Below, piece after piece: positions 35,274 to 44,446 of a DNA stretch of 64,000 nucleotides (position 1 is the stretch's first letter; each line of letters begins with the position of its first letter). Below the pieces are notes generated by a model that made no database searches, was not told where the DNA came from, and saw only the letters and a list, made by a program, of their open reading frames with translations. A program made the translations under genes and the position numbers. Origin of the DNA: Luteibacter aegosomatis (GTDB lineage Bacteria > Pseudomonadota > Gammaproteobacteria > Xanthomonadales > Rhodanobacteraceae); NCBI RefSeq assembly GCF_023078455.1, contig NZ_CP095740.1:2592001-2656000 (forward strand), written 5' to 3'.

Positions 35274-36442
35274 TGCGCGTGCTGGGGCCGGTGCTGGCCG
35301 CGCACTACCTCGCGGCCTTCACCGCGCTGGGCATGCCCGTGTTCATGCCGCGCGTGCTGGCGCAGATGGCGCCGCATGCGCCGGCCTGGCTCGCCGGCGT
35401 GCTCTACGTGCTGCCGACGATCTGCACGGCATGGACCGCCACCATCTGGGGACGACTCGCGGACCGTTACGGCAGGCGGCTGTCGTTGCTGCGCGCGCAG
35501 GCCGGTCTCGCGCTCGGCTTTACCCTGGCCGGTTTCGCACCGAACCTCGCCTGGTTCGTGGTGGCCCTGGTGATCCAGGGCACATGCGGCGGCTCGTTGG
35601 CCGCCGCCAACGCCTACCTCGCCACGCAGTTCGGACGCGAGGCGCCGCGAGGTTCCCTCGCGCGGGCGCTGGACTGGACGCAGTTCTCCGCACGGCTGGC
35701 GATGGTGTCCGCACCCGCGCTACTCGGGCTGGCGATGGGCTGGGGTGCGGCGCAGGGCCTGTATCGCTACCTCGCCTTGTTACCGCTGGCCGCCTTCGCG
35801 GTGACCCTGGCCTTGCCGAAAGACCGGCCGCACGCGGGGAGCGCCGTGGTCGCACGTGTCGCCCCCACCTGGCGCGACTGGAGCGGACTGCTCGCGGTTC
35901 AATTCCTGTTCTGCTTCGCGATGGTGGTCACCTTTCCGTACTTCGTACCCTACGCCGAACACCTCGGCATCGCCCACGACGCCACGGCGGGCCTGCTCTA
36001 CAGTCTTCCGCACCTGGTCTACCTGGTGGCGCTGCCGTGGTGGCGCGGCTCGGCGGTATCGCCGCAACGTCCGCTGCTGATCGGGCTCGCGATGTTCTCC
36101 GTCGCCTGCCTCATCCAGGCGTGGACGAACGCCGCCCCATGGATCGCACCCGCGCGCTGCCTTTACGGCGCGGGCATGCTGCTGGCCATCGGCGGGCTCA
36201 ATCGCGCGCTGGGCGCGCGCGCCGGCGGGGGCAACGCCGGCCACGTCTTCGGCTTGTTCGATGCCTGCGGCAAGTGGGCCGGTGCGCTCGGCGGCCTCGC
36301 CGCGGGCGTCCTCGTGTCGCGCATCGATCTCTCCGCTCCCTTCGCCGCCGCCACGCTCGCCGGCCTCGCCGCCGTGGCCGCTGCCGCCTACGTCTTCCGT
36401 CCCCCGAAGAGGCCGCTCCATGTCCCCGCTAGCGATACGTGA
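35273..36442 (+). CDS. pvsC: MFS exporter of the siderophore operon, PvsC-like
   Basis: 389 aa with about 12 hydrophobic segments. The MFS signature RLADRYGRRLSLLRAQAG lies in the loop after helix 2 near residue 62, and PFFVPYAEHLG-like sequence opens the second half. Its ATG shares a base with the previous stop (TGATG). In vibrioferrin and staphyloferrin B operons the MFS gene in this place secretes the finished siderophore across the inner membrane. The last 23 bp overlap the next gene. Confidence 0.88.
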   Translation: MRVLGPVLAAHYLAAFTALGMPVFMPRVLAQMAPHAPAWLAGVLYVLPTICTAWTATIWGRLADRYGRRLSLLRAQAGLALGFTLAGFAPNLAWFVVALVIQGTCGGSLAAANAYLATQFGREAPRGSLARALDWTQFSARLAMVSAPALLGLAMGWGAAQGLYRYLALLPLAAFAVTLALPKDRPHAGSAVVARVAPTWRDWSGLLAVQFLFCFAMVVTFPYFVPYAEHLGIAHDATAGLLYSLPHLVYLVALPWWRGSAVSPQRPLLIGLAMFSVACLIQAWTNAAPWIAPARCLYGAGMLLAIGGLNRALGARAGGGNAGHVFGLFDACGKWAGALGGLAAGVLVSRIDLSAPFAAATLAGLAAVAAAAYVFRPPKRPLHVPASDT

Positions 36443-38168
36443 ACAGTGGAACCAGGCGCAAGCCGAAGCGCAGGCCATCGCCTGCTGGCTCAACTGCTAT
36501 CTGCGCGAGTTCGCCCTGCCGCGCGCGCAGGTCGAACTGGACGATGGGAGCCGTGACGTACCCTCCGGGTTGCTTCACGGCGAAGGGCACCTGCTGCGCA
36601 TCCACTTCGCCGATCCCGGGTACCTGCTCTGCGTTCGCATCCGGCGACGCAGCCGCCTGGGCCGTTGCGACTACGCCTCGCCGCCCTACCTGAAATCGCC
36701 GGGCGAGCCCTGGCGTTGCGCCGATGCCGCCACCGTCGTGCACTTCCTGCTCGAACGGCTGGCGCCCGAATGCGGCTTCAACGCCGAGTTGCACGCGCAG
36801 ACGATGAACAGCGTCGCGATCGCCCGCGAGTTGCTCGCCCGTTCGCTCGACGTTCCGCCCACCGGCGATACCTTGCTCGACGCCGAACAAGGCATGCTCT
36901 GGGGCCACGCCATGCATCCCACGCCAAAGAGCCGCGAGGGGCTTCCGTTACCGGTGGTGCTGGATGCATCTCCTGAAGTACGCGCACGCGTGCCCCTGTT
37001 CTGGTTTCGCATCGATCCCCGACTGTTTCGCGGGCGGGGGCGTGACGTCCGCGCCACGCTGGAGAAGGTCTCGGGTGCCGCCGACCTTTATCCTTGCCAC
37101 CCCTGGGAGGCCGAACGCCTGCTCGCCCAGCCGCCGATGCGCGCCGCCATCGCGGCGGGCTGGATCGAGCCGCTGGGCGCCATGGGCGAAGCGCTTCACC
37201 CGACGTCGTCCGTGCGCACGATGTACCACCCGGACCTGGACTATTTCCTCAAGCTCTCCATCCACGTGCGCCTGACCAACTGCGTGCGCAAGAACGCGTG
37301 GTACGAGCTGGAAAGCGCCGTGGCGCTCACCACCCTGCTCGCCCCGGTGTGGCGCGACGTGGCCCGGCAGGTACCCGGTTTCGACGTGATGGCGGAACCC
37401 GCGGCCACCACGCTGGATTTCGGTCCGTTCGCCGACGACGCCGATGCGTTGCGCGAGCTCACCGAGGGGTTCGGCGTGCTCTATCGCGATAACCTCACGC
37501 GCGTGCAGCGCACGCGTTACCGGCCTCAGGTCGCCGGTGCGCTGTTCACCGTGGACCGCGACGGCCGAAGCATCTGCCGCGGGATGGTCGAACGCCTCGG
37601 CGGCCCCTATGCCCCCATGGCGCTGTGCTGGTTCGACGCCTACGCGTCGCTGCTCCTCGACGGCACCTGGCTGGCTTTCTTCCGACACGGCGTGGTGCTG
37701 GAGCCGCATCTCCAGAACACCGTGATCGGCTTCGATCGCGGCGTGCCGGCGCGCGTCTGGATTCGCGACCTGGAGGGCACCAAGCTCGTCGACGGAGCCT
37801 GGCCGCCGGAACGTCTCGACGGACTGTCGCAACGCGCTCGCGCCTCCGTGCTCTACGCGATGGAACTGGGCTGGAAACGCATCGCCTATTGCGCCCTGGT
37901 GAACAACCTCGCCGAGGCGATCTTCCATCTTTCCGGCGACGACGCGGATCTCGAAAGCCTGATGTGGCAAGCCGTCGCCGACATCGCCGAGCGCTGGCAA
38001 GCCCGATACGGCAGGCAGCCGCTGCTGGAAGGACTGATCGACGGGGAACCGCTGCCCAGTAAGAACAACCTGCGCACGCGCCTGTTCAAGCGGGCCGACC
38101 GCGATTCGGATTACACCGACCTGCCCAGCCCCATCGGCGCGTCGTCGCCTTCGCGGGTCGTCGCATGA
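36420..38168 (+). CDS. pvsD: NRPS-independent siderophore synthetase (IucA/IucC family), PvsD-like
   Basis: 582 aa from the ATG at 36420; AGAGG lies 8 nt upstream inside the exporter gene. Motifs: HPTPKSREGLP near residue 162, YPCHPWEAERLL near 223, PTSSVRTMYHPDLDYFLKLS near 260, the catalytic-loop stretch LTNCVRKNAWYELE, EPHLQNTVIGFDRGVP near 430 and LPSKNNLRTRLFKR at the end. It is the second synthetase of the pathway and in Vibrio acts with the neighbouring decarboxylase to make the citryl-ethanolamine half. The stop overlaps the next start (ATGA). Confidence 0.9.
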   Translation: MSPLAIREQWNQAQAEAQAIACWLNCYLREFALPRAQVELDDGSRDVPSGLLHGEGHLLRIHFADPGYLLCVRIRRRSRLGRCDYASPPYLKSPGEPWRCADAATVVHFLLERLAPECGFNAELHAQTMNSVAIARELLARSLDVPPTGDTLLDAEQGMLWGHAMHPTPKSREGLPLPVVLDASPEVRARVPLFWFRIDPRLFRGRGRDVRATLEKVSGAADLYPCHPWEAERLLAQPPMRAAIAAGWIEPLGAMGEALHPTSSVRTMYHPDLDYFLKLSIHVRLTNCVRKNAWYELESAVALTTLLAPVWRDVARQVPGFDVMAEPAATTLDFGPFADDADALRELTEGFGVLYRDNLTRVQRTRYRPQVAGALFTVDRDGRSICRGMVERLGGPYAPMALCWFDAYASLLLDGTWLAFFRHGVVLEPHLQNTVIGFDRGVPARVWIRDLEGTKLVDGAWPPERLDGLSQRARASVLYAMELGWKRIAYCALVNNLAEAIFHLSGDDADLESLMWQAVADIAERWQARYGRQPLLEGLIDGEPLPSKNNLRTRLFKRADRDSDYTDLPSPIGASSPSRVVA

Positions 38169-39373
38169 ATCCTTACGCCTCGCTGCCACGCCTGCGCGCC
38201 GCATGGGACGAACTGCGAAGGGAAGCCGACGAACCCGTCTGCGCCTACGTCTACGACCTCGACGCGCTGGCCCTGCACGCACGCTGGATGCGCGAGACCC
38301 TGCCCGAAGGCTGCGAGCTGTATTACGCGGCCAAGGCCAATGCCGATGCACCTATCCTCGGCGCGCTGGCGCCCTGGGTGGACGGCTTCGAAGCCGCCTC
38401 GGGAGGCGAGTTGCGTTGGCTGCGCGAGCACCAGCCCGGCAAGCCTCTGCTGTTCGGCGGTCCGGGCAAGCTGGACAGCGAACTGGCCTACGCCGTCGCC
38501 GAGCCGGGATGCACGCTTCACGTGGAGAGCCTGGGCGAACTCCGTCGACTCGCGGCCATCGTGGCACGCGCGTCGCACGGGGCACGCGTGTTCCTGCGCA
38601 TGAACATCGGCGTGGACGGCGTCGGCGACACGCGCCTCATGATGGGTGGCAAGCCCACCCCGTTCGGCATGGACGAAGCCGATCTCCCCGCGGCCATCGC
38701 ACTGTTGCGGGAACACCCGTCGCTGACCCTGGAAGGTTTCCATTTTCACCTGATGTCGCATCAGCGTGACGCGGACGTACAACTTCGCCTCGTCTACGCC
38801 TATCTCGACGCGGTGCATCGTTGGCAACGCGAATACGGGATCGCGGTGCATACCGTCAATGCCGGCGGCGGCTTCGGTGTGGACTATGCCGACCCTTCGC
38901 GATCGTTCGACTGGGCGGCGTTCTGCCGGGGCCTGCGACGCATGCAGTCGGATCGCGGCGAAACCCTGCGCTTGCGCTTCGAACCGGGCCGCTTCATGAG
39001 CGTGGCCTGCGGCTGGTACGTGATGGAGGTGCTCGACATCAAGCGTAGCCACGGCGAGTGGTTCGCCGTGGCTCGCGGGGGCACGCATCACTTCCGCACG
39101 CCACCGGCGCAGGGGCATGACCATCCCTTCGTCGTGCTGCGGGGCTCGGGCACTCCCTCGCTGAACGGCGAGCGCGTCACCCTGGTCGGCCAGCTCTGCA
39201 CGCCCAAGGACGTACTGGCACGTTCCCAACCCGTCGACGCGCTCGCCGTGGGCGACTGCCTGGCTTTTCCGCTGGCCGGCGCCTATGCCTGGAACATCTC
39301 GCACCAGAACTTCCTGATGCATGCGCCGCCGCGGATGGTGTACCTGTCGTCACGGGTGGTGGAAGCCGCCTGA
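38165..39373 (+). CDS. pvsE: PLP-dependent decarboxylase of siderophore synthesis, PvsE-like
   Basis: 402 aa, fold type III (alanine racemase/diaminopimelate decarboxylase type). The PLP lysine is in ELYYAAKANADAP near residue 58; LEGFHFHLMSHQRD, NAGGGFGVDY, RFEPGRFMS (phosphate site) and LCTPKDVL near 345 are the other family landmarks. Relatives in NIS operons (SbnH, PvsE) remove a carboxyl group from a citrate-bound amino acid. Here serine to ethanolamine is expected if the product is vibrioferrin. Last gene of the operon, followed by 170 bp without a gene. Confidence 0.9.
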   Translation: MNPYASLPRLRAAWDELRREADEPVCAYVYDLDALALHARWMRETLPEGCELYYAAKANADAPILGALAPWVDGFEAASGGELRWLREHQPGKPLLFGGPGKLDSELAYAVAEPGCTLHVESLGELRRLAAIVARASHGARVFLRMNIGVDGVGDTRLMMGGKPTPFGMDEADLPAAIALLREHPSLTLEGFHFHLMSHQRDADVQLRLVYAYLDAVHRWQREYGIAVHTVNAGGGFGVDYADPSRSFDWAAFCRGLRRMQSDRGETLRLRFEPGRFMSVACGWYVMEVLDIKRSHGEWFAVARGGTHHFRTPPAQGHDHPFVVLRGSGTPSLNGERVTLVGQLCTPKDVLARSQPVDALAVGDCLAFPLAGAYAWNISHQNFLMHAPPRMVYLSSRVVEAA

Positions 39374-39543
39374 GCGTCGGCGCGGAAAACGTTGCACGCC
39401 GGATACCCTGCCCTTCGTCGTCGCAATACTCAGCGAATCCACGCCAGAAAATCAGGCTTTTCCTTAGCGTCTCGCATGAACGAGCTTCCTAGGCTGGAAC
39501 CACCGGCGCCCTGCCCGCCGGCCATCACCCCAGGGAGTCCATC

Positions 39544-41064
39544 ATGTCAAAGAACATACTCGTCGTCCTGCCTTACAGCGGGCGCGCCTTCGGCGGCGGC
39601 GTCGCCGTCTTCAATGAGGAGCTGTGCAAAGCGCTCGGCGACGATAACGATGTCAAGCTGCTGACGTTCGATCTGTGGAATTCGACGGACCAGAAGTCGA
39701 TCAATCCGTCTTCCGGGAGCCACAAGGCCGAGATCATCTACATCAACGACGTCACGCGTCGTGAACTGGCCAACCCCAGGGGCGACGACGCGGAGCGTGC
39801 GAAGCTCTACGACGAAATCAACGATCCTTCCATCCTGTTCGCACGGGATTGGGCGAAGGATCTCGGGCCGGAATGGAAGCCCGACATCATCATCGGCCAT
39901 TCGCGCTTTTCCGGTCCCGCCGCCATCCGGATAAAACAGACGCTCTTTCCGAGCGCGTACGTGCAGTATTTCCTCCATTCCTACCCGGTCGAGGGCACCG
40001 TGCTGGTCGGGCACAAGGCCTATGGCGAGGACATCGACCAGCGAACCGCCGCGAAGAAACTCGAGGACGAACGCCATTGGATGGCCCAGGCCGACATGAT
40101 CGTACCCGTGGGCGGTTTGCTGCGGGCCGGTGCGAAGCTTCTCGTCGGTACCCACCCGGTGCGCATCCACGAGTGCATCGGCGGCGCCGAGATCCATGCG
40201 ATCGACGAGCGCAGGGCGCCGGACGACGGCCACTTCCACCTGCTTTTCAACGGCCGCGCCAATGCTCCCATCAAGGGCCTGGACGACATCCTCGTGGCCG
40301 CCGGACGCTTGAACGTCATGGCAGACGAGTACGCGGAGAAGGACAAGGAAAAGGTGAAGCCCTTCCCGACGATCGACATCCACGTGCGGTACTGGCAGGA
40401 GAAGACGATCACCCTTGGCGACGCGAAAAAACCCGGTAACGACCCGACGAACGTCGACGTGAACACCGTCCAGGAGTACGTCGACGGCACGCTCCGCAAG
40501 CTCGACGGCGATAAACGTCCGATCCCCCGCAAGGTGAGCCTGAAGATTCACGGCATATCGGACAACATCATGAGGGACATGCTCGCATCGCATGCGGTGC
40601 TCATGCCGTCCTACATCGAGCACTTCGGCCTCGTGCCCGGCGAGGCGTTGGCGCTCGGCGTGCCCGTACTCATGAACGAAGTGAGCGGCGCGGCGTTTTT
40701 CTTCTCGGACTCCAAGCGCTTCGGCGACGCCGGCAAGGCCTTCGTCGTACCCGATTTCTGCGAGCGGATCAGCCCCTCGCGGCCAGAAAGGTTCCTCGAT
40801 CCGGGCGTCGTTGCCGTGGACGCGTATGAGAACCGCGACGAAGCCTGGGCAAACGCCATGCTGGACCTGGTCGAGCACCTGGGCGAGCGTATCGAACAGG
40901 CCGCGGAGATCGGCCGGATCCTGCAAAAGGACTACACCTGGAAACACTGCGCCAAGGCGCTCGTCGCCGCGGCCGCGATAACCTACGGCAGCTATCCGAT
41001 CACCCAGCAAGGCCCTGGCGGCTCGCTCTGGAACGAGCAAAGCGAGCCGCTGACGACGACGTGA
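39544..41064 (+). CDS. GT4-like glycosyltransferase, orphan
   Basis: 506 aa with a clear GGGAG ribosome site. It is a GT-B enzyme: the first half begins ILVVLPYSGRAFGGGVAVFNEEL with DIIIGHSRFSGPA near residue 115, and the second half has HFHLLFNGRANAPIKGLDDIL near 235 and the donor-binding EHFGLVPGEALALGVPVLMNE near 360 (E-x7-E type). The acceptor is unknown. It has more lysine (EYAEKDKEKVKPF) than neighbouring proteins and a long insertion near residues 265-335. No other glycan genes are adjacent, so it is not part of an evident polysaccharide locus. Confidence 0.8.
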   Translation: MSKNILVVLPYSGRAFGGGVAVFNEELCKALGDDNDVKLLTFDLWNSTDQKSINPSSGSHKAEIIYINDVTRRELANPRGDDAERAKLYDEINDPSILFARDWAKDLGPEWKPDIIIGHSRFSGPAAIRIKQTLFPSAYVQYFLHSYPVEGTVLVGHKAYGEDIDQRTAAKKLEDERHWMAQADMIVPVGGLLRAGAKLLVGTHPVRIHECIGGAEIHAIDERRAPDDGHFHLLFNGRANAPIKGLDDILVAAGRLNVMADEYAEKDKEKVKPFPTIDIHVRYWQEKTITLGDAKKPGNDPTNVDVNTVQEYVDGTLRKLDGDKRPIPRKVSLKIHGISDNIMRDMLASHAVLMPSYIEHFGLVPGEALALGVPVLMNEVSGAAFFFSDSKRFGDAGKAFVVPDFCERISPSRPERFLDPGVVAVDAYENRDEAWANAMLDLVEHLGERIEQAAEIGRILQKDYTWKHCAKALVAAAAITYGSYPITQQGPGGSLWNEQSEPLTTT

Positions 41065-41213
41065 TCCGATCGATCGGCGTCACTCCGGCGACAGGGCACG
41101 AACACGGGGCCCTGTCCCGGCTCTTCGGTCGTCAGGAACTTTCCCGTTCGCTTCCGTAACCAAACGGTATCGCGGCGCGAATTCACCCCCATGACCCCGG
41201 CATCGGCAAGAGC

Positions 41214-42149
41214 ATGAATCGGCGACAAGCCCTTGCGGCGTTCGGCACGGGGCTGGCCGCCATCGCGGCCGCCGCCGTGAGCCGTGAAGCCGCGAAGCGC
41301 CCGTCCGACACCTCGCTCGACGTCACGGGCGGCCGGATCGACGTCGTCTTCGACGACGCGCAAGGCCTCGATCGCGACAGGGTGCTTGGCTGGGTACGCC
41401 AGAGCGCGAGGGCGATCGAAACCTATTTCGGCCGGTATCCGGCGGCCCGACACGTGATCGTCGTCGACGTTCAGGAAGGCGCCCAGGTGGGCCATGCGAC
41501 GACGTGGGGTGGGAACGGATCGTCCCTCACCCGCATCCACGTCGGTCGCGAAGCCGATGCCGATACGTTCGCTCGCGACTGGGTCATGGTGCACGAGATG
41601 GTCCACGCCTCCCTGCCCGACCTGCCACGTCGCGCGCTCTGGTTGCAGGAGGGCAGCGCAACCTGGGTCGAACCCATCGCGCGGGTCCAGGCGGGCCAGC
41701 TTCCGCCCGAAGCGATCTGGTCGCAGGCCGTCGCCGGCATGCCGAAGGGCCAACCCGGTGCCGATGCGGGCGGCATGGACGGCACCGAGGCCTGGGGCCG
41801 TCTCTACTGGGGCGGCGCCACCTTCTGGTTGCGTGCCGAGATCGCCATCCACGAAGCCAGCCATGGCACGCGCGGCCTGCGCGACGCATTGCGTGCCATC
41901 GCCCGGTCCAGCCGCGGCAACGTCGTGGCATGGACGCCCGAACGGATGATGCGCGAGGGCGACGCGGCCGTGGGCAACGACGCCTTGTCGTCCCTGTATC
42001 GGACCTTCGCCACCCGTAGCGTGTCGACGAACCTCGACGCGCTGTTCGCACGACTCGGCGTAGAACCGACGCCTCACGGCATCGCTTTCGACGATCGGGC
42101 TCCCCTTGCCGCGCTGCGCCGCAAGATCGGCGAAGCCGGGCCGGGATGA
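41214..42149 (+). CDS. Exported zinc metalloprotease-like protein
   Basis: 311 aa. The start MNRRQALAAFGTGLAAIAAAA is a signal sequence with a double arginine, possibly Tat. HEMVH near residue 127, followed after 14 residues by the glutamate of WLQEGSATWVEP, is the zinc-binding pattern of peptidase-MA-type gluzincins. An AWGRLYWGGATFWLRAE helix follows. The substrate is unknown. Short spacing (24 bp) to the next gene suggests co-transcription. Confidence 0.75.
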   Translation: MNRRQALAAFGTGLAAIAAAAVSREAAKRPSDTSLDVTGGRIDVVFDDAQGLDRDRVLGWVRQSARAIETYFGRYPAARHVIVVDVQEGAQVGHATTWGGNGSSLTRIHVGREADADTFARDWVMVHEMVHASLPDLPRRALWLQEGSATWVEPIARVQAGQLPPEAIWSQAVAGMPKGQPGADAGGMDGTEAWGRLYWGGATFWLRAEIAIHEASHGTRGLRDALRAIARSSRGNVVAWTPERMMREGDAAVGNDALSSLYRTFATRSVSTNLDALFARLGVEPTPHGIAFDDRAPLAALRRKIGEAGPG

Positions 42150-42173
42150 TTTTCCCACGCACGGAGACATGCC

Positions 42174-42479
42174 ATGACCCGCAAGACCCTGTACGTCGAG
42201 TTGCACGCGAAACCCGGCAAGGAGGCCGAACTGGCCGATTTCCTGAAGAGCGCCCAGCCCCTGGCCGTCGCGGAAACGGGCACGGTGACGTGGTTCGCCG
42301 TCCGCTTCGACGAACGCACGTTCGCCATCTTCGATGCCTTCGACGACGAGGCCGGTCGCGACGCCCACCTCAACGGCGATATCGCCAAGGCGCTCATGGG
42401 GCGCGCCGACGACCTGCTCGCCTCCGCGCCGCAGATTCGCAAGGCCGACGTGCTCGCCGACAAGCTTCCCGGCAGGTAA
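42174..42479 (+). CDS. Antibiotic biosynthesis monooxygenase (ABM) domain protein
   Basis: 101 aa, a single ferredoxin-like ABM domain: LYVELHAKPGKEAELADFL, then TWFAVRFDERTFAIFDAFDDEAGRDAHLNGDIAKAL. Such small proteins are usually dimeric quinol or heme-type oxygenases with broad or unknown substrates. It sits 24 bp after the metalloprotease gene. Confidence 0.85.
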   Translation: MTRKTLYVELHAKPGKEAELADFLKSAQPLAVAETGTVTWFAVRFDERTFAIFDAFDDEAGRDAHLNGDIAKALMGRADDLLASAPQIRKADVLADKLPGR

Positions 42480-42554
42480 CGGCAGCCACACGCTCAAGCC
42501 GGGGCTCCCGCGGCCGATAACCGATCCATCGGAACCGTCCGCAGGAAGCCCGGC

Positions 42555-44084
42555 ATGATCGATCCCCTCCGACCGAATCCCGCATCGCAGGCGACGCTGA
42601 CCCAGGGCTGGGTGGCGCGCCTTTCCTCGGCCGTGTCGAACGTGCGCGTCGCCGCCGCGCCGACGCCGTCGGTGCGCTTCACCGTCAGCGATGGCACCCC
42701 GCCGGGCGATCCGACGTATGCCGCCGCCCTCGCGGATCCGGCCAAGGCGTATTCGAACGATGCGCTGGCCGCACTGCTCGATCGCAACGCCGATGCCGCC
42801 ACCGCCTCGGGCCAGTTCGCGAGCCTCGGCAAGGCCTTGCTCACGCGCTTCGGCGCCGACGGCGGCGACCTGTCGCTGGCCACGACGCCCGCCGCCACCG
42901 TCGACGGACCGGCACCCGTGCACGCCGGGCCCGATTCGGACGCATCGCTCTCGATACGCACGACGGGCGGCGCCACCGTCAAGGTCACGCTCCATCATGG
43001 CGACGACGGCCTGTCCATCGCGATGAAGAGCGACGGCCCGCTGAGCGACGACGACCGCCAGGCGGTGTCGAAACTCGCCGGTGCCTTCCAGGATGCGCTC
43101 GACGGCCTGGGTGCCTCCCCGCCCCGGCTGGCGCTCGACGGGCTGATGGGCAACGATCCGCGGCTCGCGTCGGTGGACTTCGACGCGAAGGTGGACGATG
43201 GCCAGGGCAAGCCGCAGACCCTCGCATTCCACGCCGGCAGCGACACGCGCAGTCTCAAGGTCGACGGTCCCACGGGCACGCTGAGCGTCGGCATCGACAT
43301 GACGTCGCCCGCCCTGTGGGGAAACCAGGCGCAACGGCAGGCCTCCGTCGCCAACTATCTCGCCCAGATCGACGATGCCGCGCAGCGCGGTCATGGCGAC
43401 GCCTCGCTCATCGCGATGTTCAAGGACGCGTTCGGCCAGATGAACTCGAATTACCCATCCGCGCCGGATGCATCGGCGGTCGGTCCCAAGGTCGGCCAGG
43501 GCGACCACGCGGCCCTGACCGGCCTGGCCGACTTCACGGCATCGTTGAGCCAGGCCACCTCGGCTCCCAACCCGCTGAGATCGAACGAGATGGACACCTT
43601 CAGCTACGACCTCGCGCAGCAGTCGCGCCTGGGCGGCCTCGACGACGCCTCGCGGACCATCGACCAGCACCAGTCGTCGCACCTGAAAGCCAGCTACCAC
43701 CAGGCGCTGTCGGCCGACGCCACCTTGCAGCTGACCGAGGATCCCAACTCGCAGAACTACCTCTATCGGCTGATCGACGACAGCGCGAGCGCCGATACGC
43801 ACATCGCCTACGACAAGGGCGAGCTCGCGGAGGCCTCCGTCACGCGCACGGCGAACCAGAGCACGCACGACATGAAGTACGTGCTCAACCGGCTGGTGGA
43901 AGACACCACCACGCCGTCGACCCGATCACGAACCGACGATCTGCGGGCGCTGATCACCCCGGCGTTGCTCGGGAACGGCCGGTCCGGGTTTTCGCCGGCA
44001 TCGCTCGCCCGTGCCCACGCGGATATCGCGCTGACGTCCGAGCCTTATCTGCTCGGCCCCGCGTCGCCGACCGCCTCGCCGTAG
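42555..44084 (+). CDS. Unrecognised soluble protein (509 aa)
   Basis: The ATG at 42555 follows AGGAAG. No signal peptide and no membrane segment. The N-terminal 130 residues are rich in Ala, Pro, Thr and Asp and look flexible (TPSVRFTVSDGTPPGDPTYA). A more ordered region follows (STHDMKYVLNRLVEDTT near residue 435). I recognise no domain. The N-terminal composition resembles that of secreted effectors, but there is no secretion locus nearby, so this is only a thought. Its stop codon lies within the dispersed palindromic repeat 44077-44104. Confidence 0.65.
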   Translation: MIDPLRPNPASQATLTQGWVARLSSAVSNVRVAAAPTPSVRFTVSDGTPPGDPTYAAALADPAKAYSNDALAALLDRNADAATASGQFASLGKALLTRFGADGGDLSLATTPAATVDGPAPVHAGPDSDASLSIRTTGGATVKVTLHHGDDGLSIAMKSDGPLSDDDRQAVSKLAGAFQDALDGLGASPPRLALDGLMGNDPRLASVDFDAKVDDGQGKPQTLAFHAGSDTRSLKVDGPTGTLSVGIDMTSPALWGNQAQRQASVANYLAQIDDAAQRGHGDASLIAMFKDAFGQMNSNYPSAPDASAVGPKVGQGDHAALTGLADFTASLSQATSAPNPLRSNEMDTFSYDLAQQSRLGGLDDASRTIDQHQSSHLKASYHQALSADATLQLTEDPNSQNYLYRLIDDSASADTHIAYDKGELAEASVTRTANQSTHDMKYVLNRLVEDTTTPSTRSRTDDLRALITPALLGNGRSGFSPASLARAHADIALTSEPYLLGPASPTASP

Positions 44085-44104
44085 GCACCGGCCTGCGCCG
44101 GTGC
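44077..44104. repeat. Dispersed palindromic repeat, copy 1
   Basis: A 28-bp string starting CGCCGTAGGCACCGGC is identical to the first 28 bases of the element at 63011-63046. It contains the hairpin GCACCGGC-CTGC-GCCGGTGC. The stop codon TAG (44082-44084) of the upstream gene is inside it. The rest of the 44085-44446 gap has no gene. Confidence 0.7.
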
Positions 44105-44226
44105 GACGGGCTCGCGAAGGCGTGGCGCCTGGGCATGCCGGTCCTTACGACGGGTCGTCCGGTTATCGCGAAATCCTCCGAGACCGGGCGCCGTTGGACG
44201 AAAAGCGCTTCCTTTGACGAAACGCG

Positions 44227-44299
44227 TTCGCAATCATTTGCGAATATGAGGTTTTTGTTCGGAAACGGCTTGTCACTCAAGTGACGGTGGCGTTATGTT
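44227..44299 (+). promoter_or_regulatory. Palindrome and promoter upstream of the second TonB receptor
   Basis: A perfect dyad TTCGCAA-TCAT-TTGCGAA (44227-44244) is followed 25 bp later by a -35-like TTGTCA (44270-44275) and a -10-like TATGTT (44294-44299), 18 bp apart. The dyad is placed where an activator would bind. About 147 bp of leader would precede the receptor ATG. Confidence 0.5.
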
Positions 44300-44446
44300 G
44301 GTGTTACGCCGTCATGTCCAGGGGATTGGACGGCGCGGGTTTCCCCACCCTCCCCAATTCAAACCCCACAGGATGGTGCCTTCCCCAGGGTGCCGTCCCT
44401 TTCCGAAGTTGCCGTTCCGTCGCGAGACGGGGCGCGGAGGTCCACC

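Noticed and set aside
41091..41115. Stem ACAGGGC / GCCCTGT after the glycosyltransferase gene as a terminator
   Set aside because: The stem is only 7 bp with an 11-nt loop and no T run, too weak to call.
40992..43868. 958-aa minus-strand frame opposite the glycosyltransferase, metalloprotease and ABM genes
   Set aside because: Composition is typical of an antisense shadow (Arg, Gly, Val, His) and it crosses several well-supported plus-strand genes.
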